From NCBI GenBank assembly GCA_040255675.1, contig JBDZVM010000006.1:90213-154212 (forward strand): a stretch of DNA of 64,000 nt, in the 5' to 3' direction. The notes under the pieces were generated by a model, which was not told the DNA's origin, ran no database searches, and worked only from the letters and a program-made list of their open reading frames with translations. A program made the translations under genes and the position numbers. Each line of letters opens with the position of its first letter. Position 1 is the stretch's first letter. This document shows, piece after piece, positions 50,633 to 57,878 of the stretch. This stretch comes from JBDZVM01 sp040255675 (lineage in GTDB: Bacteria; Actinomycetota; Actinomycetes; Acidothermales; Acidothermaceae).

Positions 50633-50658
50633 CTGGTGGGCGCTACAGGGATTGAACC
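50633..50658 (-). repeat. attR: right copy of 26-bp att core
   Basis: This is a perfect copy of 40728-40753. It forms the 3' end of the intact tRNA-Val(GAC), so the element brought its own copy and restored the tRNA. Confidence 0.9.
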
Positions 50659-50708
50659 TGTGGCCTCTTCCGTGTCAGGGAAGCGCTCTCCCGCTGAGCT
50701 AAGCGCCC
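50634..50708 (-). tRNA. tRNA-Val (anticodon GAC)
   Basis: A complete cloverleaf is read on the minus strand, with acceptor GGGCGCT paired to AGCGCCC, a D-arm AGCTCAGCGGGAGAGC, anticodon loop CTGACAC with GAC, T-arm GGTTCAATCC and encoded CCA. Its 3' half is the integration site of the neighbouring element. It is the last gene of a Gly-Cys-Val tRNA cluster. Confidence 0.95.
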
Positions 50709-50711
50709 GTG

Positions 50712-50783
50712 AGGCGGAGGCGGGAATCGAACCCGCGTACAGGGCTTTGCAGGCCCTTGCCTAAGCCACTCGGCCACTCCGCC
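50712..50783 (-). tRNA. tRNA-Cys (anticodon GCA)
   Basis: The acceptor GGCGGAG pairs with CTCCGCC, the anticodon loop is CTGCAAA with GCA, and the T-arm contains GGTTCGAATCC. CCA is not encoded. It lies 3 bp from tRNA-Val in the same direction. Confidence 0.93.
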
Positions 50784-50845
50784 GGTGGGCCCTTGAACTC
50801 GCTAGACAGAACCCAGGCCCTGTTGACGCCGAATCGGCGCCTCCG

Positions 50846-50918
50846 AGCGGACGACGGGATTCGAACCCGCGACCCTCACCTTGGCAAGGTGATGCTCTAC
50901 CAACTGAGCCACGTCCGC
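50846..50918 (-). tRNA. tRNA-Gly (anticodon GCC)
   Basis: The acceptor GCGGACG pairs with CGTCCGC, the D-arm is GGCTCAGTTGGTAGAGC, the anticodon loop is TTGCCAA with GCC, and the T-arm is CGGGTTCGAATCCCG. CCA is not encoded. It is the first of three tRNAs on this strand. Confidence 0.95.
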
Positions 50919-51024
50919 ATGCCGCCGGTTTCCCGGCCGCGTGGAGCACTCTAACCGATGGTCTGCCGTGAGTGAAACTCGAGCCCACCGGTGTCTGTTC
51001 CACGTGCGTCTAGTATGCCCAGCC

Positions 51025-52068
51025 ATGGGCGGCGTTGGCGCGAGCATCGGGGCCGACACCGACTGGGCGCACGTCGGAGGGCGGCTGGCGACCGGCCTCG
51101 CCGAGATCAGCCGCGATCCGGCAGCGCTCGATCGGCCGGGCTTTTGGGTCGTCGTCTTGACGTTCGAGGGCTCGTTCACGTGCGCGCGCTTTGCCGACGT
51201 CCGATTCGAAAAGATGCCCCCGGCGAGCTGGCACGGGCCAAAGCCGCACGACTGGGCGACGTCGCTCGATGACACGCGGTACGTCGAGCGTGTCGACGCC
51301 GTCAAAGATCGCATCGCCGCGGGCGACGTCTACCAGGTCAACGTGTGTCGCACACTCACCGCGCGAAGCGACGCGCCGAACCTGTGGGGCCTGGCGAGCC
51401 TGCTCCGCGAGCGACACCCGAGCCGCCACGCGGCGCTGGTTTGCCTGCCGTCGGTCGGCGTGCACGTCTGCTCGGCAAGCCCTGAGCTGTTCCTCGCCCG
51501 CCGCGGCGATCTCGTCGAGACCCGCCCGATCAAGGGCACTGGCGTGACGGCGGCCGATCTGCTCGCGAAGGATCACGCCGAGAACGTGATGATCGTCGAC
51601 ATGGCTCGAAACGATCTCGGCCGCATCGCGCGAACGGGCAGCGTGCACGTGAGTGGGCTCTGCCAGGTCGAGCCGTACCCCGGTCTCGTGCAACTCGTCT
51701 CGACCGTCCGCGCGACCTTACGGCCGGGCGTCAGCTGGGCTGAGATACTCGCCGCGACGTTTCCGCCCGCCTCGGTCTCAGGTGCTCCGAAGTCGACGGC
51801 GCTGCGCATCATCGCCGAACTCGAACCGGTGCCGCGCGGCCCGTACTGCGGCGCGATCGGGTTCGTCGACTCGGCAAACGGCGCCGCGATCTTGGCGGTC
51901 GCGATCAGAACGTTCTGGCTGGACGACGCAAAGCTCGCCTTCGGCACCGGCGCTGGCATCACGTGGGGCTCGAACCCGCTGGCGGAATGGGCGGAGACCG
52001 AACTCAAAGCACGCCGACTGGTGGCGCTTGCTTCGGCGTCCGCGCGAATTACGACAGGAGCGCGTTGA
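51025..52068 (+). CDS. pabB: Aminodeoxychorismate synthase component I-like (chorismate-binding enzyme)
   Basis: This 347-residue chorismate-binding protein probably makes 4-amino-4-deoxychorismate for folate synthesis. The family core is intact: VDAVKDRIAAGDVYQVNVCRTL, SASPELFLARRGDLVETRPIKGT, VMIVDMARNDLGRIARTGSV, FPPASVSGAPKSTALRIIAELEP, and the C-terminal FGTGAGITWGSNPLAEWAETE. It is short, with little N-terminal domain. ATG 51025 is preceded by TAGTAT ending eight bases upstream, consistent with a leaderless message. Anthranilate synthase is an alternative but less likely at this length. It overlaps ssgB tail to tail. Confidence 0.88.
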   Translation: MGGVGASIGADTDWAHVGGRLATGLAEISRDPAALDRPGFWVVVLTFEGSFTCARFADVRFEKMPPASWHGPKPHDWATSLDDTRYVERVDAVKDRIAAGDVYQVNVCRTLTARSDAPNLWGLASLLRERHPSRHAALVCLPSVGVHVCSASPELFLARRGDLVETRPIKGTGVTAADLLAKDHAENVMIVDMARNDLGRIARTGSVHVSGLCQVEPYPGLVQLVSTVRATLRPGVSWAEILAATFPPASVSGAPKSTALRIIAELEPVPRGPYCGAIGFVDSANGAAILAVAIRTFWLDDAKLAFGTGAGITWGSNPLAEWAETELKARRLVALASASARITTGAR

Positions 52069-52456
52069 GTTCGTGGTCGAGGTCGACGAAGTTCGACTCC
52101 CTGCCGGCGGGCACCAGGCGCTGTGTGCGGGCGACGAAATCGGCGACGGCGGCGCGAGGGGTTTCAAGAACGGCACGTCCCGACGGCGAGCACAGCGCGA
52201 GAAACACCGAGCCGCCGCGGGGCCAAATCTTGACGTCGCCGTCGCCGGTCGCCTGCCACAGGCCGTGGTCAAGCAAATCGCGGGCAAAAGTCCACTCAAT
52301 GCGTTCTGACGCGCCCGCGTCGAAACTTACGCACACCGCGAAGGGGTCACGGGTGTCGTAGCGAAGAAGGGCCCCGACTTTGATGGGGTCGGCATCTGCG
52401 ACGACGAGCGCGAACTCCATCTCGCAGACGACACTGCCGGCCTGCACTCGTATCAC
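52049..52456 (-). CDS. SsgA-like protein (SsgB type), sporulation and cell division regulator
   Basis: This 135-residue SsgA-like protein is in the family that positions septa and FtsZ during sporulation division in streptomycetes and relatives. VGALLRYDTRDPFAVCVSFDAGASERIEWTFARDLLDHGLW and GDGDVKIWP, then ALCSPSGRAVLETPRAAVADFV and FVDLDHELNALL, are the family hallmarks. GTG 52456 follows an AAGGGA site. Its presence points to a morphologically complex actinobacterium. Upstream lies a direct repeat of TTAGTTCAC. Confidence 0.92.
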   Translation of the reverse strand: MIRVQAGSVVCEMEFALVVADADPIKVGALLRYDTRDPFAVCVSFDAGASERIEWTFARDLLDHGLWQATGDGDVKIWPRGGSVFLALCSPSGRAVLETPRAAVADFVARTQRLVPAGRESNFVDLDHELNALLS

Positions 52457-52478
52457 CGATCCCTTACTTCGCGGGTCG

Positions 52479-52500
52479 TTAGTTCACCGTTTAGTTCACT
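52479..52500. promoter_or_regulatory. Direct repeat upstream of ssgB-like gene
   Basis: TTAGTTCAC occurs twice with a one-turn (about 11 bp) spacing, 25-45 bp upstream of the ssgB-like start. Such spacing suits a dimeric regulator, but no known operator is recognised. Confidence 0.35.
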
Positions 52501-52634
52501 GTGTCGAGCGTGGTTGGTGCTGCGAATGGAATCCCCCGGAGCGCGGCGAACTAATCCACCCGGCCGCCGTCGGCTTGCCCGGCGTCCCGACCCGGTCGCG
52601 GGCCGCCGCTACCGTGTAGAGTGACCGCCTGCTG

Positions 52635-52706
52635 GGGCGTATAGCTCAGTGGGAGAGCGCTGCCTTCACACGGCAGAGGTCCGTGGTTCGAAACCACGTA
52701 CGCCCA
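52635..52706 (+). tRNA. tRNA-Val (anticodon CAC)
   Basis: The acceptor GGGCGTA pairs with TACGCCC, the D-arm is AGCTCAGTGGGAGAGC, the anticodon loop is TTCACAC with CAC and the T-arm is GTGGTTCGAAACCAC. CCA is not encoded. It is unlike the tRNA-Val(GAC) used by the integrated element. Confidence 0.95.
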
Positions 52707-52760
52707 CCCGTGCTCTGTCTGCGCGCTTAACTCCTCGCCGAAGTCGCCGATGCTTCGAGC

Positions 52761-54398
52761 ATGCGTGCCGTGTCGTCTACCCGAAGCCGTAGCGTCAGCG
52801 CCGCCGTTGATCCGGTCACCCTTGTCGCCGCGGCTGTCCCGCTTGCCTGGACGGCGATCGTCGCCGCCGCCGTTTACCGCGCGGACGGGTTTCCGTGGGC
52901 ACTCGTCGTGGTGCTGGCCGTCGTGGCAACCGCGGGCGCGACCGCGGCGGTGCTCACGGTACGAGCGCGCGAGCATGCCCGGTTGGCCCACCTCGAACGA
53001 ATCGTGCTCACGGCCGCCGCCGGTGATCTAACCGTGTCGGCCGTCGACAGCCGCCGGTTCGGTCGAGGTCAGGTCGAGATCGCGCTCGAAGGTTTCTTGC
53101 GTCGGGTGCAAAGGCTTGTCGGTGCCGTTCAGCAAGGCGTCGCGGCGTTCCACGAAGGTCGGTTAGCCATCGCCGGCATTCACAAGCAGATGCTCGATAC
53201 AGCCGAACTCGCCGCTGGCCAGGCGTATGACGCGGGTGAGTCCGCCGACGATGTGTCGGCAAGCATCCACGTTGTGGCGTCGTCCACGGAAGAGCTGGTG
53301 GTGACGGTCAGCGACATCGCCCGGCACGCGACGTCCGCGGCCGACATCGCGATCAACGCCGCGTCGCAAGCCGAGCTCGCCGACCACGGCGTCCAGGAAC
53401 TGAGCGCGGCGATGCAGCAGGTCGAAGACATTGCCGACGCCATCAGCGCGATCGCGCGCCAAACGCATCTGCTGGCGCTCAACGCCAAGATCGAGGCCGC
53501 GCGAGCGGGAGACGCCGGGCGTGGATTCGGCGTCGTCGCCGCCGAGGTGAAGGAGCTCTCCCGCGCCACGGCCGAGGCGACCGAACAGGTTCGCGCGATC
53601 GTGTCGGGAATCCGCGAAGGCTCGCAGCGAGCCTCGGAAGCGATCAACCAGATCACCGGCACGATGTCGTTGATTTGCGAAGCGACGTCATCGATCGCGT
53701 CGGCGGTCACCCAGCAGACGACGGCGACCGGCGAGATGGGCCGGGTGTCGGTGACGGCGGCGCAAGGCGCCGCGGACATTTCGCGGCGGCTGTCGAACCT
53801 GCACGATCACGCTCGCGAGGTGGCCTATCTAGGGTCTCGCAACGACGCCGCCAAGGTGGTCGGCTTTGCGCGGCTGGAAAAGGCGCTCGGCGAGGTCGTA
53901 GAAGGCTTCCGAGTGGGCGACGCCGGCTCCTTCTTCGACGCGGACGACGCTTCCGACGTCGACCAGGCGGCAATCAACGCCAAAGGCACCAACACGGTCG
54001 GCGGAGTGACGACGATCGACCACGACGTGCTCGGTAGCGGCTTGTTCGAGTTCACCTACACCGGCTCGTGGTTGCACGGCGACGGCTACGAGACCGACCC
54101 CGGCGGCGACGCGTACAGCAGCGTCCCGGGCGATCAGGTCTCGATGCGGTTCGCCGGCAGCAAGATCCGGTTTTATGGCTTCAAAGACCAGCAGCAAGGC
54201 ATGGCCGAGGTCTGGGTCGACCGAGAGGAGCCGACCCTTATCGACTACTACTCGCCGCGGCGTGGCCGCACGTTGATGTGGGAGAGCCCGCAGCTTCCCC
54301 CCGGCGAGCACACCTTCCACCTTCGCGTGTCGGAGAAGAAGAACCCGCAATCGCGCTACTTCTGGTCGAGCGTCGCGCTGGTCGAGGTTGTGCTGTAG
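52761..54398 (+). CDS. Methyl-accepting chemotaxis protein with C-terminal carbohydrate-binding-like domain
   Basis: This 545-residue chemoreceptor has two close N-terminal membrane spans (about residues 20-65) and a HAMP-like linker. The signalling hairpin has tip motif ARQTHLLALNAKIEAARAGDAGRGFGVVAAEVKELSR. After the signalling domain comes a linker and, at about residues 425-545, a beta-rich domain. It includes FEFTYTGSWLHGDGYE, SMRFAGSKIRFYGFKDQQQGMAEVWVDREEPTLIDYYSP and GEHTFHLRVSEKKNPQSRYFWSSVALVEVVL. That domain resembles jelly-roll carbohydrate-binding modules of secreted glycosidases, yet by topology it should be cytoplasmic. ATG 52761 lacks a clear ribosome binding site. Confidence 0.85.
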   Translation: MRAVSSTRSRSVSAAVDPVTLVAAAVPLAWTAIVAAAVYRADGFPWALVVVLAVVATAGATAAVLTVRAREHARLAHLERIVLTAAAGDLTVSAVDSRRFGRGQVEIALEGFLRRVQRLVGAVQQGVAAFHEGRLAIAGIHKQMLDTAELAAGQAYDAGESADDVSASIHVVASSTEELVVTVSDIARHATSAADIAINAASQAELADHGVQELSAAMQQVEDIADAISAIARQTHLLALNAKIEAARAGDAGRGFGVVAAEVKELSRATAEATEQVRAIVSGIREGSQRASEAINQITGTMSLICEATSSIASAVTQQTTATGEMGRVSVTAAQGAADISRRLSNLHDHAREVAYLGSRNDAAKVVGFARLEKALGEVVEGFRVGDAGSFFDADDASDVDQAAINAKGTNTVGGVTTIDHDVLGSGLFEFTYTGSWLHGDGYETDPGGDAYSSVPGDQVSMRFAGSKIRFYGFKDQQQGMAEVWVDREEPTLIDYYSPRRGRTLMWESPQLPPGEHTFHLRVSEKKNPQSRYFWSSVALVEVVL

Positions 54399-54460
54399 GT
54401 CAGGCACATTGACCCGAACGGCCGCTACCCAATCGGCGTAGCGCGCGCGATGATCCGGGA

Positions 54461-54874
54461 GTGCGAGTGGAAGCGGGCGCCGTCGTCGACGAGTTCGAAA
54501 TTCCCGGGATGGGACAGGTCGTCGCGCGTCATACCCGCACCAAAACACCCGACGGCGGCGTGACGTGGGCGTGCACGTTCACGGTCGTGGCGAGCGGTGT
54601 CTCCGATCTCGCCGTCGTGCACCGATTGTCGGCGCCGAGCCTGGCGGAGGCGCGCCGGTCGGTGCGGCAGGCCATCGAGTTCTTGACCGGACACACACCG
54701 CTCGGCCCGGAGGCGCCCGATCCGGCGAGGTTCGAAGCGTTGTCTCCCACGCGACCGCCGCGTAACCGCAGGGCAACCGATCGGCACGACGCGGGCCGCG
54801 TGCCCGATCTGAACGCGTTGGTCGACGGCGCGCCACGCTTCCCGGTATTCGACTTCTCGCGCCCCGAGCCGTAG
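54461..54874 (+). CDS. Hypothetical protein upstream of thrS
   Basis: This 137-residue protein is not recognised. GTG 54461 opens MRVEAGAVVDEFEIPGMGQVVARHTRTKTPDGGVTWACTFTVVASG, a beta-rich half. A helix follows (SLAEARRSVRQAIEFLTG), then a disordered Pro/Arg-rich tail. It lies 75 bp upstream of thrS in the same direction. Codon use looks normal, but the coding call rests only on length and composition. Confidence 0.55.
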   Translation: MRVEAGAVVDEFEIPGMGQVVARHTRTKTPDGGVTWACTFTVVASGVSDLAVVHRLSAPSLAEARRSVRQAIEFLTGHTPLGPEAPDPARFEALSPTRPPRNRRATDRHDAGRVPDLNALVDGAPRFPVFDFSRPEP

Positions 54875-54949
54875 GGCGGCGCACGCGCACCCGGCTGGCT
54901 CGCTAGCATCGGAGCCCGAACCCTCCGTCGCTTTCAGGAGCCGATTTCC

Positions 54950-56914
54950 GTGTCCGAGCTCACCATTACCGTCGCAGGCAACGCGCGAACGGTTACCGAG
55001 GGCACGACGGCGTCCGGCTTGTTCGACGGCGACCGCTCGATCATCGCCGCGCGGGTGAACGGAGAGCCGCGCGACCTCGCGACCGCCGTCCGTCAAGGAG
55101 ACGTGGTCGAGCCCATCGCCATCGACTCGGCCGACGGGTTGGCGATTCTGCGGCATTCGACCGCGCACGTCATGGCGCAGGCGGTGCAAGACCTGTTCCC
55201 GGGCACGCTGCTCGGCATCGGGCCGCCCATCGAGAACGGTTTCTACTACGACTTCGCGCCGCGGCAGCCGTTCACGCCCGACGATCTCGCGCGGATCGAA
55301 AAGCGCATGCTCGACATCGTGAAAGAGGGCCAGACTTTCCACCGCCGAGTCGTTTCGGACGACGACGCGCGCGCCGAACTTGCCGACGAACCGTTCAAGC
55401 TCGAGCTCGTCGGGTTGAAGGGCCACACCGCCGACACCGAAGGCGCGTCGGCCGAAGTGGGCGCCGGCGACCTGACCATCTACGACAATCGGCGCCGCGA
55501 CGGGTCGCTCGCGTGGAAAGACTTGTGCCGGGGGCCGCACATCCCCACTACCCGCCTCATACCGGCGCTCAAGCTGATGCGGGTAGCGGCGGCGTATTGG
55601 CGGGGGAGTGAGAAAAACCCGCAACTGCAGCGTATTTACGGCACGGCGTGGCAGTCGCGCGACGCGCTGAAGGATTACCTGCGCATGCTCGAAGAGGCCG
55701 AGAAGCGCGACCACCGCAAGCTCGGCCGCGAGCTCGACCTGTTCAGCTTCCCCGACGAACTCGGTTCGGGGCTCGCGGTGTTCCATCCGAAGGGCGGCTT
55801 GCTGCGCAAGCAGATGGAAGACTACTCGCGCAGGCGGCACGAAGAGTCGGGCTACCTGTTCGTGAACACGCCGCACATCACAAAAGACGGTTTGTTCCAC
55901 ACCTCCGGGCACTTGCCGTACTACGCCGACACGATGTTTCCGCCGATGGAACTCGAAGGCGCGCAGTATCGGCTGAAGGCAATGAATTGCCCGATGCACA
56001 ACCTGATTTTCCAGGCCCGAGGCCGGTCGTATCGCGAGTTGCCGTTGCGCTTGTTCGAGTTCGGCACGGTGTATCGGTACGAGAAATCGGGCGTCGTGCA
56101 CGGCTTGACCCGAGTTCGCGGCATGACACAAGACGACTCGCACATCTACTGCACCAAAGAGCAGATGCCGGGCGAGCTCAAGACGCTGCTGGCGTTCGTG
56201 CTCGACCTGCTGCGCGACTTCGGCCTTTCCGACTTCTACTTGGAATTGTCGACTCGCGACGACTCCGACAAGTTCATTGGGAGCCTCGACGATTGGGCCG
56301 AGGCGACCGCCGCGTTGGAGTCCGCGGCGCACGAATCGGGTCTCGAGCTGGTGCCCGACCCGGGTGGCGCCGCGTTTTACGGGCCCAAGATTTCGGTGCA
56401 GGCACGCGACGCGATCGGTCGCACCTGGCAGATGTCGACGATTCAAGTCGACTTCAACCAGCCGAAGCGGTTCCAGCTCGAGTACACCGGCGCCGATGGT
56501 TCTCGGCAGCAGCCGGTGATGATTCACCGTGCGCTGTTCGGCTCGATCGAACGCTTCATCGGTGTACTCGTCGAGCACTACGCGGGCGCTTTCCCGCCCT
56601 GGCTTGCGCCCGTGCAGGCGGTCGGCATTCCCGTCAGCGACGCCCACGTTTCGTACCTGTCGTCGACGGTGGGCGACGCGTTTCGCGCGGCCGGGATCCG
56701 GTACGAGGTCGACACTTCTGACGACCGTATGCAAAAGAAGATTCGCAACGCGCAGAAGCAAAAAGTGCCCTACATGGTGATCGCCGGGGACGACGACATG
56801 GCGGCCGGCGCGGTGTCGTTCCGCTTTCGTGACGGCACACAGAAGAACGGTATTCCGCTCGCCGACGCGGTGGCGGAAATTCGTGAGGCGATCGTGAGTC
56901 GGGCGCAGGTGTGA
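54950..56914 (+). CDS. thrS: Threonyl-tRNA synthetase
   Basis: ThrRS charges tRNA-Thr. The 654-residue protein has an N-terminal TGS domain (residues 1-60), then the editing domain with HSTAHVMAQAVQDLFPG. The class II catalytic core has YRLKAMNCPMHNLIFQARGRSYRELPLRLFEFGTVYRYEKSG (motif 2 region with the zinc Cys) and MIHRALFGSIERFIGVLVEHYAGAFPPWLAPVQ (motif 3). The C-terminal anticodon-binding domain ends VAEIREAI. GTG 54950 is 9 bp after an AGGAG. The HIT-protein gene overlaps its stop (GTGA), the usual actinobacterial pairing. Confidence 0.98.
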   Translation: MSELTITVAGNARTVTEGTTASGLFDGDRSIIAARVNGEPRDLATAVRQGDVVEPIAIDSADGLAILRHSTAHVMAQAVQDLFPGTLLGIGPPIENGFYYDFAPRQPFTPDDLARIEKRMLDIVKEGQTFHRRVVSDDDARAELADEPFKLELVGLKGHTADTEGASAEVGAGDLTIYDNRRRDGSLAWKDLCRGPHIPTTRLIPALKLMRVAAAYWRGSEKNPQLQRIYGTAWQSRDALKDYLRMLEEAEKRDHRKLGRELDLFSFPDELGSGLAVFHPKGGLLRKQMEDYSRRRHEESGYLFVNTPHITKDGLFHTSGHLPYYADTMFPPMELEGAQYRLKAMNCPMHNLIFQARGRSYRELPLRLFEFGTVYRYEKSGVVHGLTRVRGMTQDDSHIYCTKEQMPGELKTLLAFVLDLLRDFGLSDFYLELSTRDDSDKFIGSLDDWAEATAALESAAHESGLELVPDPGGAAFYGPKISVQARDAIGRTWQMSTIQVDFNQPKRFQLEYTGADGSRQQPVMIHRALFGSIERFIGVLVEHYAGAFPPWLAPVQAVGIPVSDAHVSYLSSTVGDAFRAAGIRYEVDTSDDRMQKKIRNAQKQKVPYMVIAGDDDMAAGAVSFRFRDGTQKNGIPLADAVAEIREAIVSRAQV

Positions 56915-57471
56915 GCGTTTTGGATTCTGATGACATCGATGTTTCGGCCGCGGCCGGCGACGTCGACGCGTTCTCGCGAATCTGGACGCCGCACCGCATG
57001 GCCTACATCAACGGCGCGTCGAAGCCGTCGGGCGATCCCGACGATCCGGCGAACTGCCCGTTTTGCATGATTCCGTCGAAGTCGGACGACGAAGCGCTGG
57101 TTGTCGCCCGCGGCTCTTTGGTCTACGCCGTCCTGAACTTGTATCCGTACAACGCGGGGCACTTGCTCGTGGTCCCGTATCGTCACGTGCGCGACCTGAC
57201 CGACCTTTCCGCCGACGAAGCCGCGGAATTCACCCTATTTACTCAGCGTGCTCTCGCGACGGTTCGGTCGGTGGCCAATCCGCACGGCTTCAACGTGGGC
57301 ATCAACCTGGGCTCTGTAGCGGGCGCGGGCATCGCGGCGCACTTGCATCAGCACGTAGTGCCGCGTTGGGGAGGTGACACCAATTTCATGCCCGTGGTGG
57401 GGCATACCCGCGTGTTGCCGCAGTTGCTGCATGATACCCGCGATCTGCTTTCTTCCGCTTGGCCGCGCTAA
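56911..57471 (+). CDS. HIT-domain nucleotide hydrolase-like protein
   Basis: This is a 186-residue histidine-triad protein of the actinobacterial type encoded after thrS. A zinc-like NCPFCMIPSKSDDE motif precedes LVVARGSLVYAVLNLYPYNAGHLLVVPYRHVRDLTDL, and the catalytic triad is HLHQHVVPRWGGDTNF. Family members act as diadenosine polyphosphate phosphorylases or nucleoside phosphoramidases. In many relatives a phosphatidylinositol phosphate synthase gene follows; here it does not, and a convergent signalling operon begins. Confidence 0.93.
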   Translation: MSVLDSDDIDVSAAAGDVDAFSRIWTPHRMAYINGASKPSGDPDDPANCPFCMIPSKSDDEALVVARGSLVYAVLNLYPYNAGHLLVVPYRHVRDLTDLSADEAAEFTLFTQRALATVRSVANPHGFNVGINLGSVAGAGIAAHLHQHVVPRWGGDTNFMPVVGHTRVLPQLLHDTRDLLSSAWPR

Positions 57472-57605
57472 TCGGCTGACGGCGTGGGCTCGGGCGGTGG
57501 GTAGATAGGCGCCGAAATTCGCCATGCCCTAGGCGTCGAGCTCGACCCAGGCGCGCCGAACGAGAACCCCATTACGACGACGCGATGTCGTTACATATCA
57601 CGAAA

Positions 57606-57878
57606 TCACGGTTGAACGGACGACGTCGCCGGGCCGGTATCGGCGTTACCTTCGGTAGCGGCAAAGGTCACCAGACCGAGCGCAAGAATCATCGAGCCGG
57701 CCGCGACTATACGCCGCAGCGGCATTCGCGAAACGCGCGACGCCCGCGACCGCGTGGCCGGGCGCGAAGGACGCGATCCAGCCGCGTGCCGGGGAGTCGC
57801 CTCCGGGGAAGCCGACACAAGCAAAGAGCTTGGCACGGACGCGAACCCGATCTGAGTAGCCACGCCGAGAAGCGTCAA
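57606..57878 (-). CDS. Possible small membrane protein at end of signalling operon
   Basis: This 90-residue open frame is of uncertain reality. TTG 57878 would overlap the phosphatase stop (TTGA). The N-terminal half is Ser/Pro/Ala/Arg-rich. PLRRIVAAGSMILALGLVTFAATEG near the C-terminus looks like one membrane span, and an ATG within it (SRMPLRRIV) would give a 39-residue protein. The plus-strand frame over the same bases is Arg-rich shadow. I call it weakly because the position and overlap fit a coupled last gene. Confidence 0.4.
   Translation of the reverse strand: MTLLGVATQIGFASVPSSLLVSASPEATPRHAAGSRPSRPATRSRASRVSRMPLRRIVAAGSMILALGLVTFAATEGNADTGPATSSVQP

Larger units (their letters stand above)
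40728..50658. mobile_element. Integrated element in tRNA-Val(GAC), putative phage satellite
   Basis: The element spans 9.9 kb between perfect 26-bp direct repeats at the 3' end of tRNA-Val. It encodes a tyrosine integrase at the left end, excisionase-like HTH proteins, a DUF3631 P-loop ATPase, an HNH nuclease, a P27-type terminase small subunit and many small proteins. Sixteen genes run rightward, and three at the right end run leftward. There is no large terminase, portal, protease, capsid, tail, lysin or conjugation gene. This content matches phage-inducible chromosomal island-like satellites better than a defective prophage, but that is inference. Confidence 0.75.

Noticed and set aside
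54425..56761. Very long minus-strand open frame (778 codons) across thrS
   Set aside because: It is antisense to threonyl-tRNA synthetase, which has all family motifs. The reverse frame is Arg/Val/Glu-rich without any domain, a common artefact of high GC.
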